Source of the DNA: Litomosoides sigmodontis | Lineage: Eukaryota > Nematoda > Chromadorea > Rhabditida > Onchocercidae | Direction of reading: 5' to 3' | Length of the DNA: 64,000 bases | NCBI GenBank assembly: GCA_963070105.1 | Contig: OY718804.1 | Span: 1,168,720 to 1,232,719, forward strand | Part shown: positions 26,264 through 52,442 of the stretch, piece after piece | Layout of the letters: each line of letters begins with the position of its first letter | Numbering within the stretch: the first letter of the stretch is position 1 | Notes under the pieces: model-generated | Told to the model about the DNA's origin: nothing | Seen by the model: the letters and a program-made list of their open reading frames with translations, nothing else | The model's database searches: none | Position numbers and translations under genes: made by a program

Positions 26264-26617
26264 CTTTGAAGTTTCGGTGGATTAATTTGGAATATCACAC
26301 TTGTTAATGTTGCTGTTTGTATCTGAACAAATGGAAGTCATTTTCAGTGCAGTACATCATGTGCAATAAAATCAGTATAGTATACACCGACACGGTGTAG
26401 GATAGCTAGGAATACTCACGGAGCAAGTTGAGGCGTGAAATTTCTGATCATGGTCCATAGGTGTTCTTAATGGGATTTCTTGCATTGACTTGTGGGGACT
26501 CCTTACGTCCTCCAATTCTCACGTATAGTTTTTACGTTTCATATAAAATTTGATCTTTTGGGCAACTTCTTTATTTTGTGGCTTTTACAACGTTTTATTC
26601 TGCGGTTTAGCCTGTTT

Positions 26618-27504
26618 ATGCAACGCTTCCAACAATATCTTACACGATACTACGCATTGATCCGATATGGCGACAAACTAGAACCAACATTTGCCATTTG
26701 CGGTGATATTTCATTACGAAACGATGACGGTGCTGGGCGGTTATGGGGTATTCAGGACATCGTCGAGAATTTTCGATTCGCTTGGGGTGTCCCAAAAATT
26801 AGAACTTGTCAAGGTTCACTGTTGTTATTTTTAATCTTCCTTTTTCAATTCAATGATTTTCGGAACTTAAGTAAGGTGGTAGATTCTGCTTAATAGTTTT
26901 GTTTTATAATGAGAAACATGAATTATTTCATCTATTAAAAAATATATTTAGTACAGATCAGAGAAAAGGAACTTTTGGTTTCAGCAAAGAAAGTAACTCG
27001 TAAATTTGATGTGCACAGGACGTTGGAGCTCAAAACAAAATTGGTAGTATGTCATATTTGTGGCAGTTATCATGATTACAGCAAAATATGCGGTAATATT
27101 TGTATCTTATGAAAGAGGAAGAAATTTTATGCTTGTGCTAAAATTGAATAAGTCTTTATTCATACATGCATTTCTGAAACCGCTCTTTTCACTTGAAACT
27201 ATCCTACTGATATTCTAACTGAATTACAGCAACTTGTTATAAGAAAGTGCAAAAACTAACCAATTTGATGAAATCCAAAATTATGGCCTACAATCCGTAT
27301 ATTGGAGAAAAGCAGTCGACAAATGTAAAATTTGAGGATGACCCACGTTATGGTCCCAGTGAAGCATACCAAGAAAATAAAGAAGCGGGACCCCCGACGG
27401 ATCGAACGGATAGAAAACGAATCGTTGAGCTAGGAATTCCGCGGCCATCATGGTTTAAACCCAAATTTGTAGACAGTTATATCTCCAACAAACGAGAGAG
27501 ATAA
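26618..27504 (+). CDS. mrpl-32: Mitochondrial large-subunit ribosomal protein bL32m
   Basis: This is a predicted component of the mitochondrial 39S ribosomal subunit. Three exons join in frame (203 aa; human ~188): 26618-26813, 26952-27092, 27230-27504. The L32 zinc ribbon is visible as two cysteine pairs: CHIC in KLVVCHICGSYHDY and CATC at the junction 27092/27230 followed by YKKV. The C-terminal KRIVELGIPRPSWFKPKF corresponds to the conserved RIIERDRKRPSWF of bL32m. The N-terminal MQRFQQYLTRYYALIRYG is rich in Arg and aromatics with few acids, consistent with a mitochondrial presequence. The gene starts only about 410 nt downstream of the PSMD3 stop on the same strand. The start codon is the first ATG compatible with that presequence. 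Confidence 0.88.
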
Positions 27505-27856
27505 TGGGAGAAAAACAGTATACGTACTTGTATAAATTGTTGGATAACAAACAGATCAGTTTGCTTTACGCTTGAATATTCCACAAGTGCACTTCCTTTA
27601 AGAAACAAAAATGGCACAGCCTTGCAGCTGGACACAAAACCTCGCAAAAGAAATTCTTGAGACCTCTCCGTTTAAAGTCGGGTTGGTACTTGTGCTCCTC
27701 GACATATTTCTAAGCTATTGTTGTTTGAGCTATGGTTGGGATGGTGTAACAAGTACAACACATTTTCCAAATTAAATTGCATCAGACCAAAATCTCCTAA
27801 GCCAACCTCGGTTGTATTTTAGTGTTCATATGATGCTCAATTATTCCTATCTTTAC
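27505..27856. other. Convergent gap bL32m / minus-strand fragment
   Basis: No firm gene. A + strand ATG frame at 27611-27775 (54 codons) lies opposite a minus-strand stretch that may contain further 3' exons of the unidentified fragment at 27857-28424. No conserved motif is recognised in either direction. Confidence 0.35.
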
Positions 27857-28424
27857 ACAGTTGTTCTTCGTGAAAATAGTCCACAAAGACTGAATTGAAT
27901 TTGTTATAAACTCCCGGAATCTCACGTGGTTTATGATAGACATCAGAAATTATACCTTCACGTTTTAACTGAAAAATGAAATTCGTCAAACTTGGAATAA
28001 TACGCAAGATAAAGTACGCAACAGCTAGTGCACGTAACAGTAACAGAATAAATACAAAACTTTAAATGAAATACACAGAAGAAAGAAGAAATCTGATTTA
28101 AGTACAACCCTTAGTAGATGGCAATATTAGGGATAATACTGATACTGTGGAACCATATCACAATGGTGGAAGAGAATGGTCGACAGTAACAACACTGCTC
28201 ATTAAAACAAAAAAAAATCACATGTTACCAACAGCACTCACGGAAACAACCACTAAACTGATCAATGAACGGTTATTCATTAGTTAACTCATCAAAAAAG
28301 AAGCGTATGCTTTTTAAACCGATGCCATCATGTTTGACAACATCTCCTTCAACGTGAAATTCTGATCAGTTTCGATTTTGAAAGCAATTACCGGAAAATG
28401 GTAGCAGAATGCTAGGAAAGGTCC
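27857..28424 (-). CDS. Unidentified small gene, two exon-like segments
   Basis: Two exon-like segments with good splice signals lie downstream of KSR on the minus strand: 28320-28424 (35 open codons after cacttcag) and 27857-27968 (about 37 codons after atttttcag, donor gtaaag). Joined in phase 0 they read ...FTLKEMLSNMMAS / LKREGIISDVYHKPREIP... with balanced amino-acid composition unlike translated intron. The first in-frame ATG gives MLSNMMAS; an SL trans-splice at 28424 would fit. The 3' end is unresolved, since several continuations into 27600-27760 are open only briefly. A faint resemblance to mitochondrial ribosomal protein bS21m (a GII-D-Y motif followed by a basic stretch) is too weak to use as a name. 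Treat this as partial and tentative. Confidence 0.35.
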
Positions 28425-28544
28425 CTGAAGTGAAAGCGTTAATTCAAAGTACAATCAATATAATATAGACAAGACAAGAAAAAGAGGAGCAGAGAGAGGC
28501 GCGGAAAATGTACAGTTATTCAATACAATCTGATTGACGATGAC

Positions 28545-31500
28545 TCAAAAAACTGATTCATAACTTCGAGAAACTGGAAAAGAAGGACTACGTCCGAGTC
28601 GTTTCTTCGGAAGTCTTTCCAGCATTCTCGAAACATCACAGAATGTCGGCCTTTCTTCTGGTGCACAACTCCAACACCGGACTAGAATATCCTGAAACGC
28701 AGCTTCTCATTTTCTCTGAATATCCAAGGAAACTTGTAAATAAAGACCAAGAAATTTTGGCTTTTAAACACTCCATTCTTCATCTCAGCTATCATTACCT
28801 TAACTTCCCGTGGAGCAGATATATCATCGAGACATGCTTTGAAGCCAGATCCAACTTTCCAAATGACGACGTCCGGATGTAGTTCTCGAAACGGGAAACG
28901 ATAAGTCATTAGCTCATACCAAATAGTCCTAGAAGCATACCAATGCGCATTTTTACAAGTGAAGGATGATCAATCTGTAAAGTTTCGTGCAAAACAAACC
29001 CAAACGCATAAACGTCACTGTTTTCGGTAAATGGCAACTGAGTTAGGTCAGCCGATAATAGTTTGACCAGCTCCGGTGCAATATAGGACAACCAGTACTG
29101 TGGGACGATCAGTGTATGATGCCTTAATAAGTCCTCACTTATTTTTCTTTGTTGCAATTTTAATTACATCGTTAGTCGACTATGGAAGATTCACACTAAG
29201 GAAACCAGGTAATTTGGAAAACTTAATGTGTCGTCAACTTTTCTCAAAAATTTTACAACATTTTCAAATAGGGAGCGTCAGTAGAAACTTATACTAATAA
29301 AAAGTAATTCAAAATACTAGCAGATCTTTGCCTCAACTCATAATAATAACAAAAAACAAATCAATAAAATTACCTGTGTGGCTGACCAAGTCGTTTCATA
29401 TTAAAAAGACCGAAGTCAGTGAGAACGATACGATTTCGACTTTCCACAAAAATATTTTTCGTCCGTAAGTCTTTGTGAATAATTCTTTTAGTATGCAAAT
29501 ACGATACCCCCTGAATGCATTCGAGGTTTCTTCTAAGTAAAACATAAAAGTTAACCTAAATACCTCCACTTTCATCATTCTTTTCCTCCAAGACATCAAT
29601 CAGAAATATGATGAAGCTTTGATGTCAGAATAAGAAATTTACATATTTCTAAAGCTACTGACTTCTTTCCAATAGTTAGAGAATTACCTGACATATCTGT
29701 GTAGCGAAATGTACGATCTCAGTGAAGTTGAATTTCTCGTAATGCTCATGAAGTAACTGATGAAGTGGCCGACCTTTGCAATAATGCATAACAATACCTA
29801 ATTTATGCTGATCAAAAGTATAGCCCAAAAAAAGCACTATATTGTCATGTCGTGTATTTTTGAACGATGCGACTTCCATCTGTAAGAAAGTTTCAGAATT
29901 CATGAACTTTATTTCCTTTAGAACATTTAAAAATTTCATTAAATGCATTTCATTAAAAAAAAAAATACGATGAAACAGTGTACGGGAACGTATGCCCCAC
30001 ATTACTGCTCTAACAAGAATAAAAAAAATGTTTCTGTGAGGAATTTCCAGCACTAAAATCAAACAAACATTACTTCTCCATGTTTTCTGTAGTCCCTCTA
30101 ATACAAATCCCATAAAAACCGAAAAATATGGCCATATAGGCTATAAAGATTACCTTGAAAGCTTCTAACTGCTTTTCTTCATCAACATGATCCATATTCA
30201 ACAGTTTCACTGCCACATCGCCATACCAGTTTGCTTTGTGAACCTTAAAAAACAGTTCATTACTCATAACTGCTTCCGTGCATAAATACATTTTCTAATA
30301 AATGAAGGTATATACTTAAACTTAAACTTAAGAGCGAGAAATTAAAATGAGCATCGATCTCTGCATAATATTTCATTATCATAAATCGCCGAAGTACCTC
30401 GCCAAAACGTCCTTTTCCAATCAAACTTTGCTTCTTGAATTCGATTTGACTAAACGGAATAGTGAAGTCATACCAGCTATTTGGCACCCTAATTGTTCCA
30501 TTACTCCATCTGTCTCGATTCAATGAGCAACCCGAGTTGGGGCTTAACTTTAAGCTATCGAGTTCTTCCTAAAATTGATAACAAATTCCTAATTAGCATG
30601 GCAGGAAATTTCCATGAAAAAATTGAAAAAAAACAAGAATCTCACTCGATTGTCAGAATTACCGCCACTGCTCCCCAGTGAGTCAATAAACAAATTACAT
30701 TCCGAGCCTTCCCAACTACCAAGAATGATAGTACCGCTGGAATTCACTGTACAATCTGAGCCTTGTGATGAAATTAGCCGATGCTGTTCACTGAAATATA
30801 TAAAAAAATAATTTCATGCTGAGAAAAATACATCATAAAATTCCAGAATCTCATGTAACCTTTCACTGGACAGTGATAATGATATAACAGTTTTAGAAAT
30901 ACAAAGTTATAAGTACTAACAAGTTACCTGCAGCCACCTTCCACAACAATGTCCGGCACCTCAGGAACTGTTTCCGGGAAGTCGAAATTACTTCTGGATG
31001 ACGATGGAGGTACTGACGGCAATAAGAATGGACTAGCTGTTGGCAGCGCAGCTATAAAATTAACAACTATTGAAAACAATCGTACAGCTGAGAAAAAAAA
31101 CGAAAAAAGGCATACTTACATTGGCAAATCATGGCGTAACATACCACGATACTATCTACCTACTATCATGGAATCTCAAGAAGTCATAAATAGATGAAGT
31201 AAAAAAATTACCTGAATATACAGCTGGGAAAGCAGGTGTTGAAGGTGTCGAGCTGTTTGTACTTGACGAACTATCAACGGGATCAAAGCGAAATGACTGT
31301 TGAGGTGAAGCACTGCATTCAGATGGTGTCCAACCGTCCTATAAAAAATTAATCATAAGGTGTAAATCCTATCATTCGATCTTGAGAGAAGTCACTCAAA
31401 GGAAGAGTTTCTGACATTTTGATACTCTATTACATGGAAGGAAACACGCCAAATGTAAGAAGTATGGGTTAAAAATCACATGTCGCTAAAATTAAGAATA

Positions 31501-34125
31501 CCCACTGTAAATAAGTCAGAGCTAACTTACATTTCCGGTGTCCTTCATGAACATTTCCTTCAGTGCCTGCTTCAGATATGCAGGAGTAAGGCCGCAAGAA
31601 TCACCAATTTTCTCCTTACAATGAGAGTGTACCCGCCATCTATGATTTATATGCATTTTTCTTTCATTTCTTCTTCACACAACAAATATTACAAAGTCAT
31701 TAACTCCAATTCTTAGCCGTTTATATTAAAGTAAGGAGCATATGAAATACTGATCCTTTAGTCATAAACTTACTTGCACGATTTACATTTCTCATATTCA
31801 CTGAAGAAATTCAATTGTCGTTGACAGAAGTGACAATTTTCAGTGGAAATACGAAAACCTTTTCGTCGATGCCACTGATGAGGGATGGAGTGCTTGGCGC
31901 GAGCAGTTTTCGGAGTTCGAGGCATTGTGTTTGAAAATGATAAGGTGACCCTTATATCCTGACCTTAACAGAGCTCAGAATTTGAAAATCTTCAAACTCC
32001 ACAGGTTACATTAAAAAAAAAAAAAACACATACTCGCCGCTTGACTCGTGTAGCTCAAATGAGATGACGGGTTCATAGCAGCTCCACGATTTACTACCGA
32101 CAAACAATCATTAATCGAACGCGAACTGAAAAAAATATCACCACCAATCATATGCCACAATTGAAATCATGGTTACTTATCTTGCCTTAGTTCCGCGATT
32201 TGGATAATATTTAAGTTTTCCGAGTTTGATATATGTAAATACCTTGTCAATCCACTTCCTTTATTGTTGTTAACAGTGTGCTGAAGATTTGATTCATGAG
32301 AGTGTGAGCGCATCAGGCCATCTGCCACTAAGCTCGTTGTCGAAAAATGATTAGGAACAGATGTGTTTTGACTAACATTTCTATAAACACAAAAACTATT
32401 GAAAAAACTTTTTTAAAACAAAGGATACATAACTTCTCTTTTGAAAAAATGAAAAAAAGAAAGCAGCATTAACCTTGGAAAATCATTAGGAGTATTAGAA
32501 ATGGTCGTATTGATTGTCGTAACATTTGGGCTTGCGGGTGGTGTCGTTGTTGGAAGTGATGATTGAGATAAATTTGATCCTACACCTGCAAAAATTAAAT
32601 AAATCGTAAAAACAAAAAAAAACATCAACTATGCATTGAATGTTTGAAGAACATCTAACCCGAGCCAGAATCACTGGCACTCGACTCTGCACTGTTCTCA
32701 TATGCAAACAGCCTGCTCTCACTCGGAGTTAAATGATCGAAACTCATCCAGCATAGATCTCTATCACTAAATGAGCGAACTGGCTCGTATCCTTCTTCTG
32801 CAAATATTTCCAATAATTATTTTCAAATAAATTAGCTAAAATTCACTAACACTGGAATTCATCCAAGCAGCATAGATTTAGTTGAACAAACCAATAGTTT
32901 ACAAATGAGATTTTCAAAACAAACCATCCGTAGTAAACATTAAATTAATAAATAATTAGATGTTTTGAAAAAATACAGACGGACACCATTAATTCATCAT
33001 TTATCATTAACCATTTAAATCATAAAGTTAAAGAATTACAGCAAGTAACCTTTCCATTTTGAAACATAACTTCGCAATGAATAAGATGATTTGCGCAATC
33101 TACGACGACCATCTGATGTGAATCGAAATCTTTCGCTGATATGCAAAAGCTAAATTAACAATGTATCAGAATATTGGTTACATAATTCAGGCGTGAGATA
33201 ACTTCCGTTTTAGCATTCTCAAAACTAGCAATTGAACTAATGCTGAAATTAATGCGCTATTCCTTAACTTGTTTTGTATTATAAAATTACAGTCCTTTAA
33301 TCAATTTCATAAATAAGAACACTAACATTGTAGTAATTGCAAAGATTTCATATCAATTATTTGCCAAAATTACGGTGTATTAATTTGACGCAATTTTTCC
33401 TCAACTACGGACATGCACGGGAAATCAGAAAATTTTGTTACCTGTTTGTCGTTAACATTGATTAGTCCGCAAAATGTTTGCAAGCATTTTAAAACCGCAA
33501 CAATCTCGGTCGGTAATAAATTGACATATTTCAACCATTCATTAAGGGTTGGATACTTCGTACCACGATAACGATGGTTCAAATAACACACTTGTGAAGT
33601 GTGCCGAATTAATTTTGCCTGAAATGAAATCTTCCTGAGTTTTCGAAAAAATATGTTGATAATTATGAAATGATACGAAAAGCGATCGTTATAGCATTTT
33701 GCCTGCAAATCACTTTCGTTCTAATTATATTTCCACAAATTAAATAAAAATCAATAAGATGTGCTTTATCAAGTATACATAACGAAGCAATGAAATGTAG
33801 ATTTCATTGCTGATGAAAAAATTTTATCAAATGATTTATTTCATCAAAACAAGTTCTGCTTCGCTAAGTTACAATATAACCGTGCCCATGAATTGACAAA
33901 AAAATAATCACAATTTTCAAGCGAAAAAGATATGTGCAATATTGTTACAACAATGATAACGGAAACGCAAACCTCAAGTTGTATTAAAATAAGGTCGGAA
34001 CCAGGATTGCGGCTTGTCGAACGTCCAATAACTAATTTCCGTCCAATTATGTCAATAGCGTGTAAGCTTTGCTCCACTTTTTGTAACCAGTCTGTCTGAT
34101 TAACTTGTAATGCCGTATTTGGCAT
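28545..34125 (-). CDS. ksr: Kinase suppressor of Ras (KSR)
   Basis: This is a scaffold/pseudokinase of the RAF-MEK-ERK cascade. Nineteen exons join in one frame (869 aa): 33973-34125, 33442-33618, 33050-33149, 32660-32797, 32474-32585, 32243-32380, 32034-32125, 31774-31963, 31531-31639, 31212-31338, 30928-31051, 30646-30790, 30398-30568, 30154-30243, 29688-29879, 29374-29510, 29000-29137, 28799-28928, 28545-28691. The order is an N-terminal KSR-type helical region (YPTLNEWLKYVNLLP), a Ser/Thr-rich linker, and a C1 zinc finger (HQWHRRKGF, CHFC, CKSC, HSHC, CGL; ~aa 330-375). An ERK-docking FDFP follows at 468-471, then the kinase domain with IGKGRFGEVH, Lys605 in VAVK, HKD at 698-700, DFG at 718-720 and APE. 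HKD instead of HRD is the KSR hallmark; retention of the VAVK lysine differs from mammalian KSR. The start MPNTALQ is the first ATG. Confidence 0.95.
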
Positions 34126-35660
34126 TCTGCACGTCCTAAAAGTTCAACATTATACAAATATATATATAACATATATTTGAAAAAACTGATTTCAAAACAA
34201 TATTTGAAAACATACCTCTAAATAATGTATGGCTATATTTCAGTTCATAATACATTTCAAAATTAATATACAAGCATCAATTTGTGACGAGTGTTTTCGA
34301 ACCTGTTAGAAAACATTAATACAAAAAGAGCTGAAAAATATTAAGCAAATGATTAAATCAGTCTAAAATATACCTTTGGAAATTCATTACGGACAGATAA
34401 TTCTCTGAATCACTTTTAGCTTACTAAAGTTCACGCAAAAGAATCAATAAACAGTAACGGATGTAGTCATACGAAGTCATCGTGTATTATACAACGCTTA
34501 AATTTTCTTTAATCACAACATTTAAACGTGCATTGTTACACTGCTAAGCATATTCGAAATACATGAGAACGGTAAATTTTAAGTAAAAGCAATTCATTTC
34601 CATTTCAACAAAAACCAAAGTCAGCTACATTTCGAATCACCTTGAACTCTTCAATGATCATCAAGCTTGTTTCCCAATTCATGCTATCCTCGTAGTTCAC
34701 AGAAATTACATCAAAGAAATAGCGCAGATACTTGAGCTCTAGCAAATGTACAAACTGATACACTTAATTCCACATCATACATTCTCTGTCTCCGATCGAT
34801 TTTTTTTTTAAATTTATCTGCTCGCATGTATGTGTGCCATATATCTTTTGCATTAATTTATGTATGCATATAATTTGCATCATTCGAATTAAGTAAATCT
34901 TCAATTTCTATTGAAATTAATAAAGACAATTTTTTCCACCGATGTCTTTCATGTAAATGTTTTTAAATTTGATTGTATAGCATCTGTCGGTCCATACATT
35001 TTTGTTTTCAAATATTCATAGATTGTATGTGTATGTTTTAAATTTGTTTTTCATATTTTGGTCGTGGAACAAAAGCTGATGATGGATGGAATAGCTGTCA
35101 GGCAAAATTTTTTCCTCCCTTCCTAAATTATGTACCTCAGAACGCGTTACTCCGACAATGTCCGGAAAAAAAGAAATATCATTTATGCCAAAGAGATAAG
35201 ACAGAAGTATATGCTACGAGAGTAAGCATAAATTGAAATGAAATGACCAAATGGATCTCATCCGAAATGTAAGCTTTTTGTTTGATCGATCGATCATCAT
35301 CCATCGTGAATGCGTTTTGGTGGAATGGAAACATCAATTTTCATGCCACAACTGCTAGCTTTTTTCATGCATGAAACTGGTCAATATTTCGTTATGCTAC
35401 GCTTCTGCAGCACTTTAGCTCACACGTATGTAACGAACATGGTTACGTGGGTTTTTTTTTCACAGCTATAACTTTTGACGTGTTTTGTCACTTGCATTCT
35501 ACCGTTCAATACAGTTACGAGAGTTGTACGAACTGAAAAGTTGAAACAAAACCATCAAAGGCATACTTCACGGAGAAGAGAGAGCATATTTTCCTCCTTG
35601 TTCCACAAAACAAAAAAGGCTGTTCGAGCGGAACGTATAGTTTGCATATTGGCCCGTATT

Positions 35661-35673
35661 TTCGGGAAACTTC
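35661..35673. promoter_or_regulatory. Heat-shock element, three perfect units
   Basis: TTCggGAAacTTC is a perfect TTCnnGAAnnTTC array, the binding site of trimeric HSF. It lies about 1.24 kb upstream of the HSP110 ATG. Confidence 0.75.
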
Positions 35674-35843
35674 CTCAATGTCTAATTCATTGTGTCACAG
35701 CGTCCTTTTCCTTCCTTCTCTTCTCCTCCTCGGCACTCCTTCATTTCCCCATCCCTCTCTTTTTCTTTCCTCCCCCACCACACATTCTCTTTTCTGCTAT
35801 TTGCATCTCTCATTGACTGATATGAGATCTATAGTAAAGTGCG

Positions 35844-35861
35844 GAACGTTCTCGAACTTTC
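35844..35861. promoter_or_regulatory. Heat-shock element, four perfect units
   Basis: GAAcgTTCtcGAActTTC consists of four alternating nGAAn pentamers with correct spacing, a strong consensus HSF site, about 1.05 kb upstream of the HSP110 ATG. It fits heat-inducible expression of HSP110, possibly through a promoter upstream of an untranslated first exon. Confidence 0.8.
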
Positions 35862-36086
35862 GTGACGAATGTAATTGGGTGGCAGTGAGTGCTGCTGGCA
35901 GTCGATCTGTTCCGTCCTAAGGTTTTGTGTGTCCGGCGATGGTTGTGTGGGTGATGATAGGTCAGTGGCCTCGAGGTCAGTGGCCTTAGAAGTTGTATGG
36001 GTAAGCAAACTCACTCATTCCCTCATGATGTCAGTGATAGTGATAATGCTCATGGAGGTGTTGCGCATGAATCACGAGCTTGTCAC

Positions 36087-36099
36087 TTCCGGAAATTTT
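36087..36099. promoter_or_regulatory. Imperfect heat-shock element
   Basis: TTCcgGAAatTTT has two perfect units and one with a single mismatch. It is the nearest of the three elements to HSP110, about 0.8 kb from the ATG. Confidence 0.5.
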
Positions 36100-36902
36100 T
36101 TCCTGGTGAAAATTTACTTTCACTAAAATTATTTTCGAAAAAAAAAAAGAAATGGAATAGGAAAATGTAGTGCTTTATTGTATGATAGCGGAGAGATACC
36201 AATGGGAAGTTTGGTTTTCGTAGAGGCTTTTTTTGTAAATAAATTTCACTTTCTCGTGGTGTTTATACGTAATTGATGCTAAATATACTTGATGATTGCT
36301 CGTTTATATTAGGAAAAATGTTGAGCAAATTATGATGAGAATGAGAAACTGCAGTATTCCTTTGCACGTTTTAGTTTTTTCTATTTTCTGCATGCAAAAA
36401 CATTTCATGCTTTGCTTATTCATATTAACTGAAATAGTGTATTCGTACGCGTTCATTATATGCGAATTTATTTAATAATTATACATCCTGGTAGTACGTA
36501 GTTAATTCATGTTAAAAATCAATTTAGTATTTACTTATTTCGTTTACTTGTGTCCCATGACGATGGCTTTTTTCTTTTTTTTTTGTTGTTTGCACCAAAT
36601 CTATTAATGCTTTTTTATATATGCAGTCATCACTTATTTCAAAATGCGTCTCTCATTCTGTGAATCAAAATTTTTTTTTATTTTTGCAACTGCAGCATTT
36701 GATTGCGCAAGGGAAGAGCGAGAAATTCGCATATATTCGGTTGAGACTCTCTTTGTACATTGTTCACCCGTTTGATTTTTACTGTTCATGTCATTCTTTA
36801 TTTCGCGTGTTTTTTTACTTGTGCTCTCACTCACTAACGCAGTAATGTGATTAATGCAAACTCTGAGTTTTCCTAATTATTTTACTTTGAGTTTACGAGT
36901 AG

Positions 36903-42292
<5,390 letters not shown>

Positions 42293-43885
42293 GAATTTTC
42301 ATTTATTGTTTTCTTTTGTTTCTGGACTATTATTTGTTTTATGGACCGGACTGTTTTGTGAATCATTTCGCTACTTATAAATTTCAATGTTGTTACGGAT
42401 ATGGGGATCCAATCAGAAATGGAAATAGCTTAGCCTTATTTCAACTTAGTGAAGTTTGCGAGTTGGCTATTTCCATTAACCTATTTCATTTTTTTTTCTG
42501 GAGTTCGAATGTTGATTTTCACTTCTTAGTTTGCATGTAGCTGTTGCAAGGTTACGACAGGAATGTATCGGTATGTTTTCCTTATTCATATGTGTTTTTC
42601 TTATCTCTATTTTACACTGCGTTTTTCGGTCCTTTTTCCTCGAGAAATTCCTGCAAACCTATTTTAAAATTTTTGTTCGGTCAGCAAATTTATGCTTTCA
42701 ATTTTTTACTGTAATTTCTGAAGGCTATTTTGTTAAAATAAATGTGATTCATTTGAATGTGTCAATACGGTGTAAATTGCCCTCCTCCCCCCACCCGCCC
42801 TCCCACTGGTTGACGATGTTATGTCAAGCATCCTTTTGTTGATTGCTTCAAGTATCTTTTCGGGTTTTTGGGATCACTAATTTCCTTGCTGTGGAGTTCG
42901 GTTGTAATTTGTCGATTTCATTAGCTCCCGTCAACCGTTTTGTAGAAGTCGGCAATTAACGATTTTCCAACTTGCAGTACTTGCTGTCTTTTTATGCTTC
43001 TAAATGGGCGGCAATAACTGAATTGAGTGCACGGAAAAGCAGTTAATTGCTAATATTGTGATGAGGAAATAAAACTGCTAATATTGTGACGAAAAGAAAA
43101 ATGTGATGAAGAAGTAATAATGAGAAACGCCGGTCTCTATGCTAGTCTTTTCTTCATTGACATAATTTTGTAATAAGCGGGACTGATTGTTCGAAATGAA
43201 ATAACGACTGACTCTGAACTGCTGTATGCAAATTTAAACATTCAGGAATATTTCCACATCTTTAGTACTATACCAATACGAAGAAGTGAAGGAATCGCCA
43301 TTGAAGTATTAAATAACATGGAATAATTGAACTATTAACTGCTCGCTAACGCTTTTCGTTTTGGTAGTTCGTGGTGTGATTTAAGAAATGCAAGATGTAT
43401 CGTTTGTTTTCGTTCAGAAAACGAGTGTTTTGTCTTAACATGAAAAGCAAAGTATATATGGATGGAATCAATAAGAGTACATTTCGTTACGATTGGATAG
43501 AAATGCAATATTACAAATTTATTTCATCATTTGATGTGGATCCGGTCATTTCGTTGCTCTTAATAAGATTCTTATGATGCGGCGTTAATACGGCTTTTAA
43601 TTTCTGAAAATTTATGCATGAAATCCTCATTATAGATTGCAATAAAATTGCAGTGCAGTGCTAACACTGAATATTTCAGTTTCCCATGTGCTTTCTTTAA
43701 TCTTTCAGAAATTATTGTAAAGTCGAAATTAATATAGATGCAACAAAACATAATTGTACTTGACAATAATCATACCTTAACATGCTATTTCAAAAAAAAA
43801 AAAGTTATGTAGCAAACATGCTCAGTGGAGTACTTATGTGTATTTTTATTATTTGTTAAAAATTAAAATATTGTGAGGAAGAAAT
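42293..43885. other. Convergent intergenic region HSP110 / SLC6 transporter
   Basis: A possible HSP110 polyadenylation signal AATAAA lies at 42737-42742, followed by a C-rich patch (42781-42806). On the minus strand, 43572-43766 is open and could add a C-terminal tail to the SLC6 protein, but the canonical splice gives an unconserved frame. No other gene is seen. Confidence 0.5.

Positions 43886-52442
<8,557 letters not shown>

Noticed and set aside
27611..27775. 54-codon + strand frame with a hydrophobic centre
   Set aside because: Opposite possible minus-strand exons and without any recognisable family; not enough to call a gene.
35475..36126. Several overlapping frames of 60-113 codons on both strands
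   Set aside because: They overlap each other in different frames, are rich in Ser/Phe/Leu from a pyrimidine tract and lie in the regulatory region of HSP110.
43572..43766. Minus-strand frame ERLKKAHGKLKYS, possibly a transporter C-terminal tail
   Set aside because: It looks like an SLC6 tail, but the only AG there (before 43706) gives a different frame from the one that resembles SLC6, so it was left out of the model.
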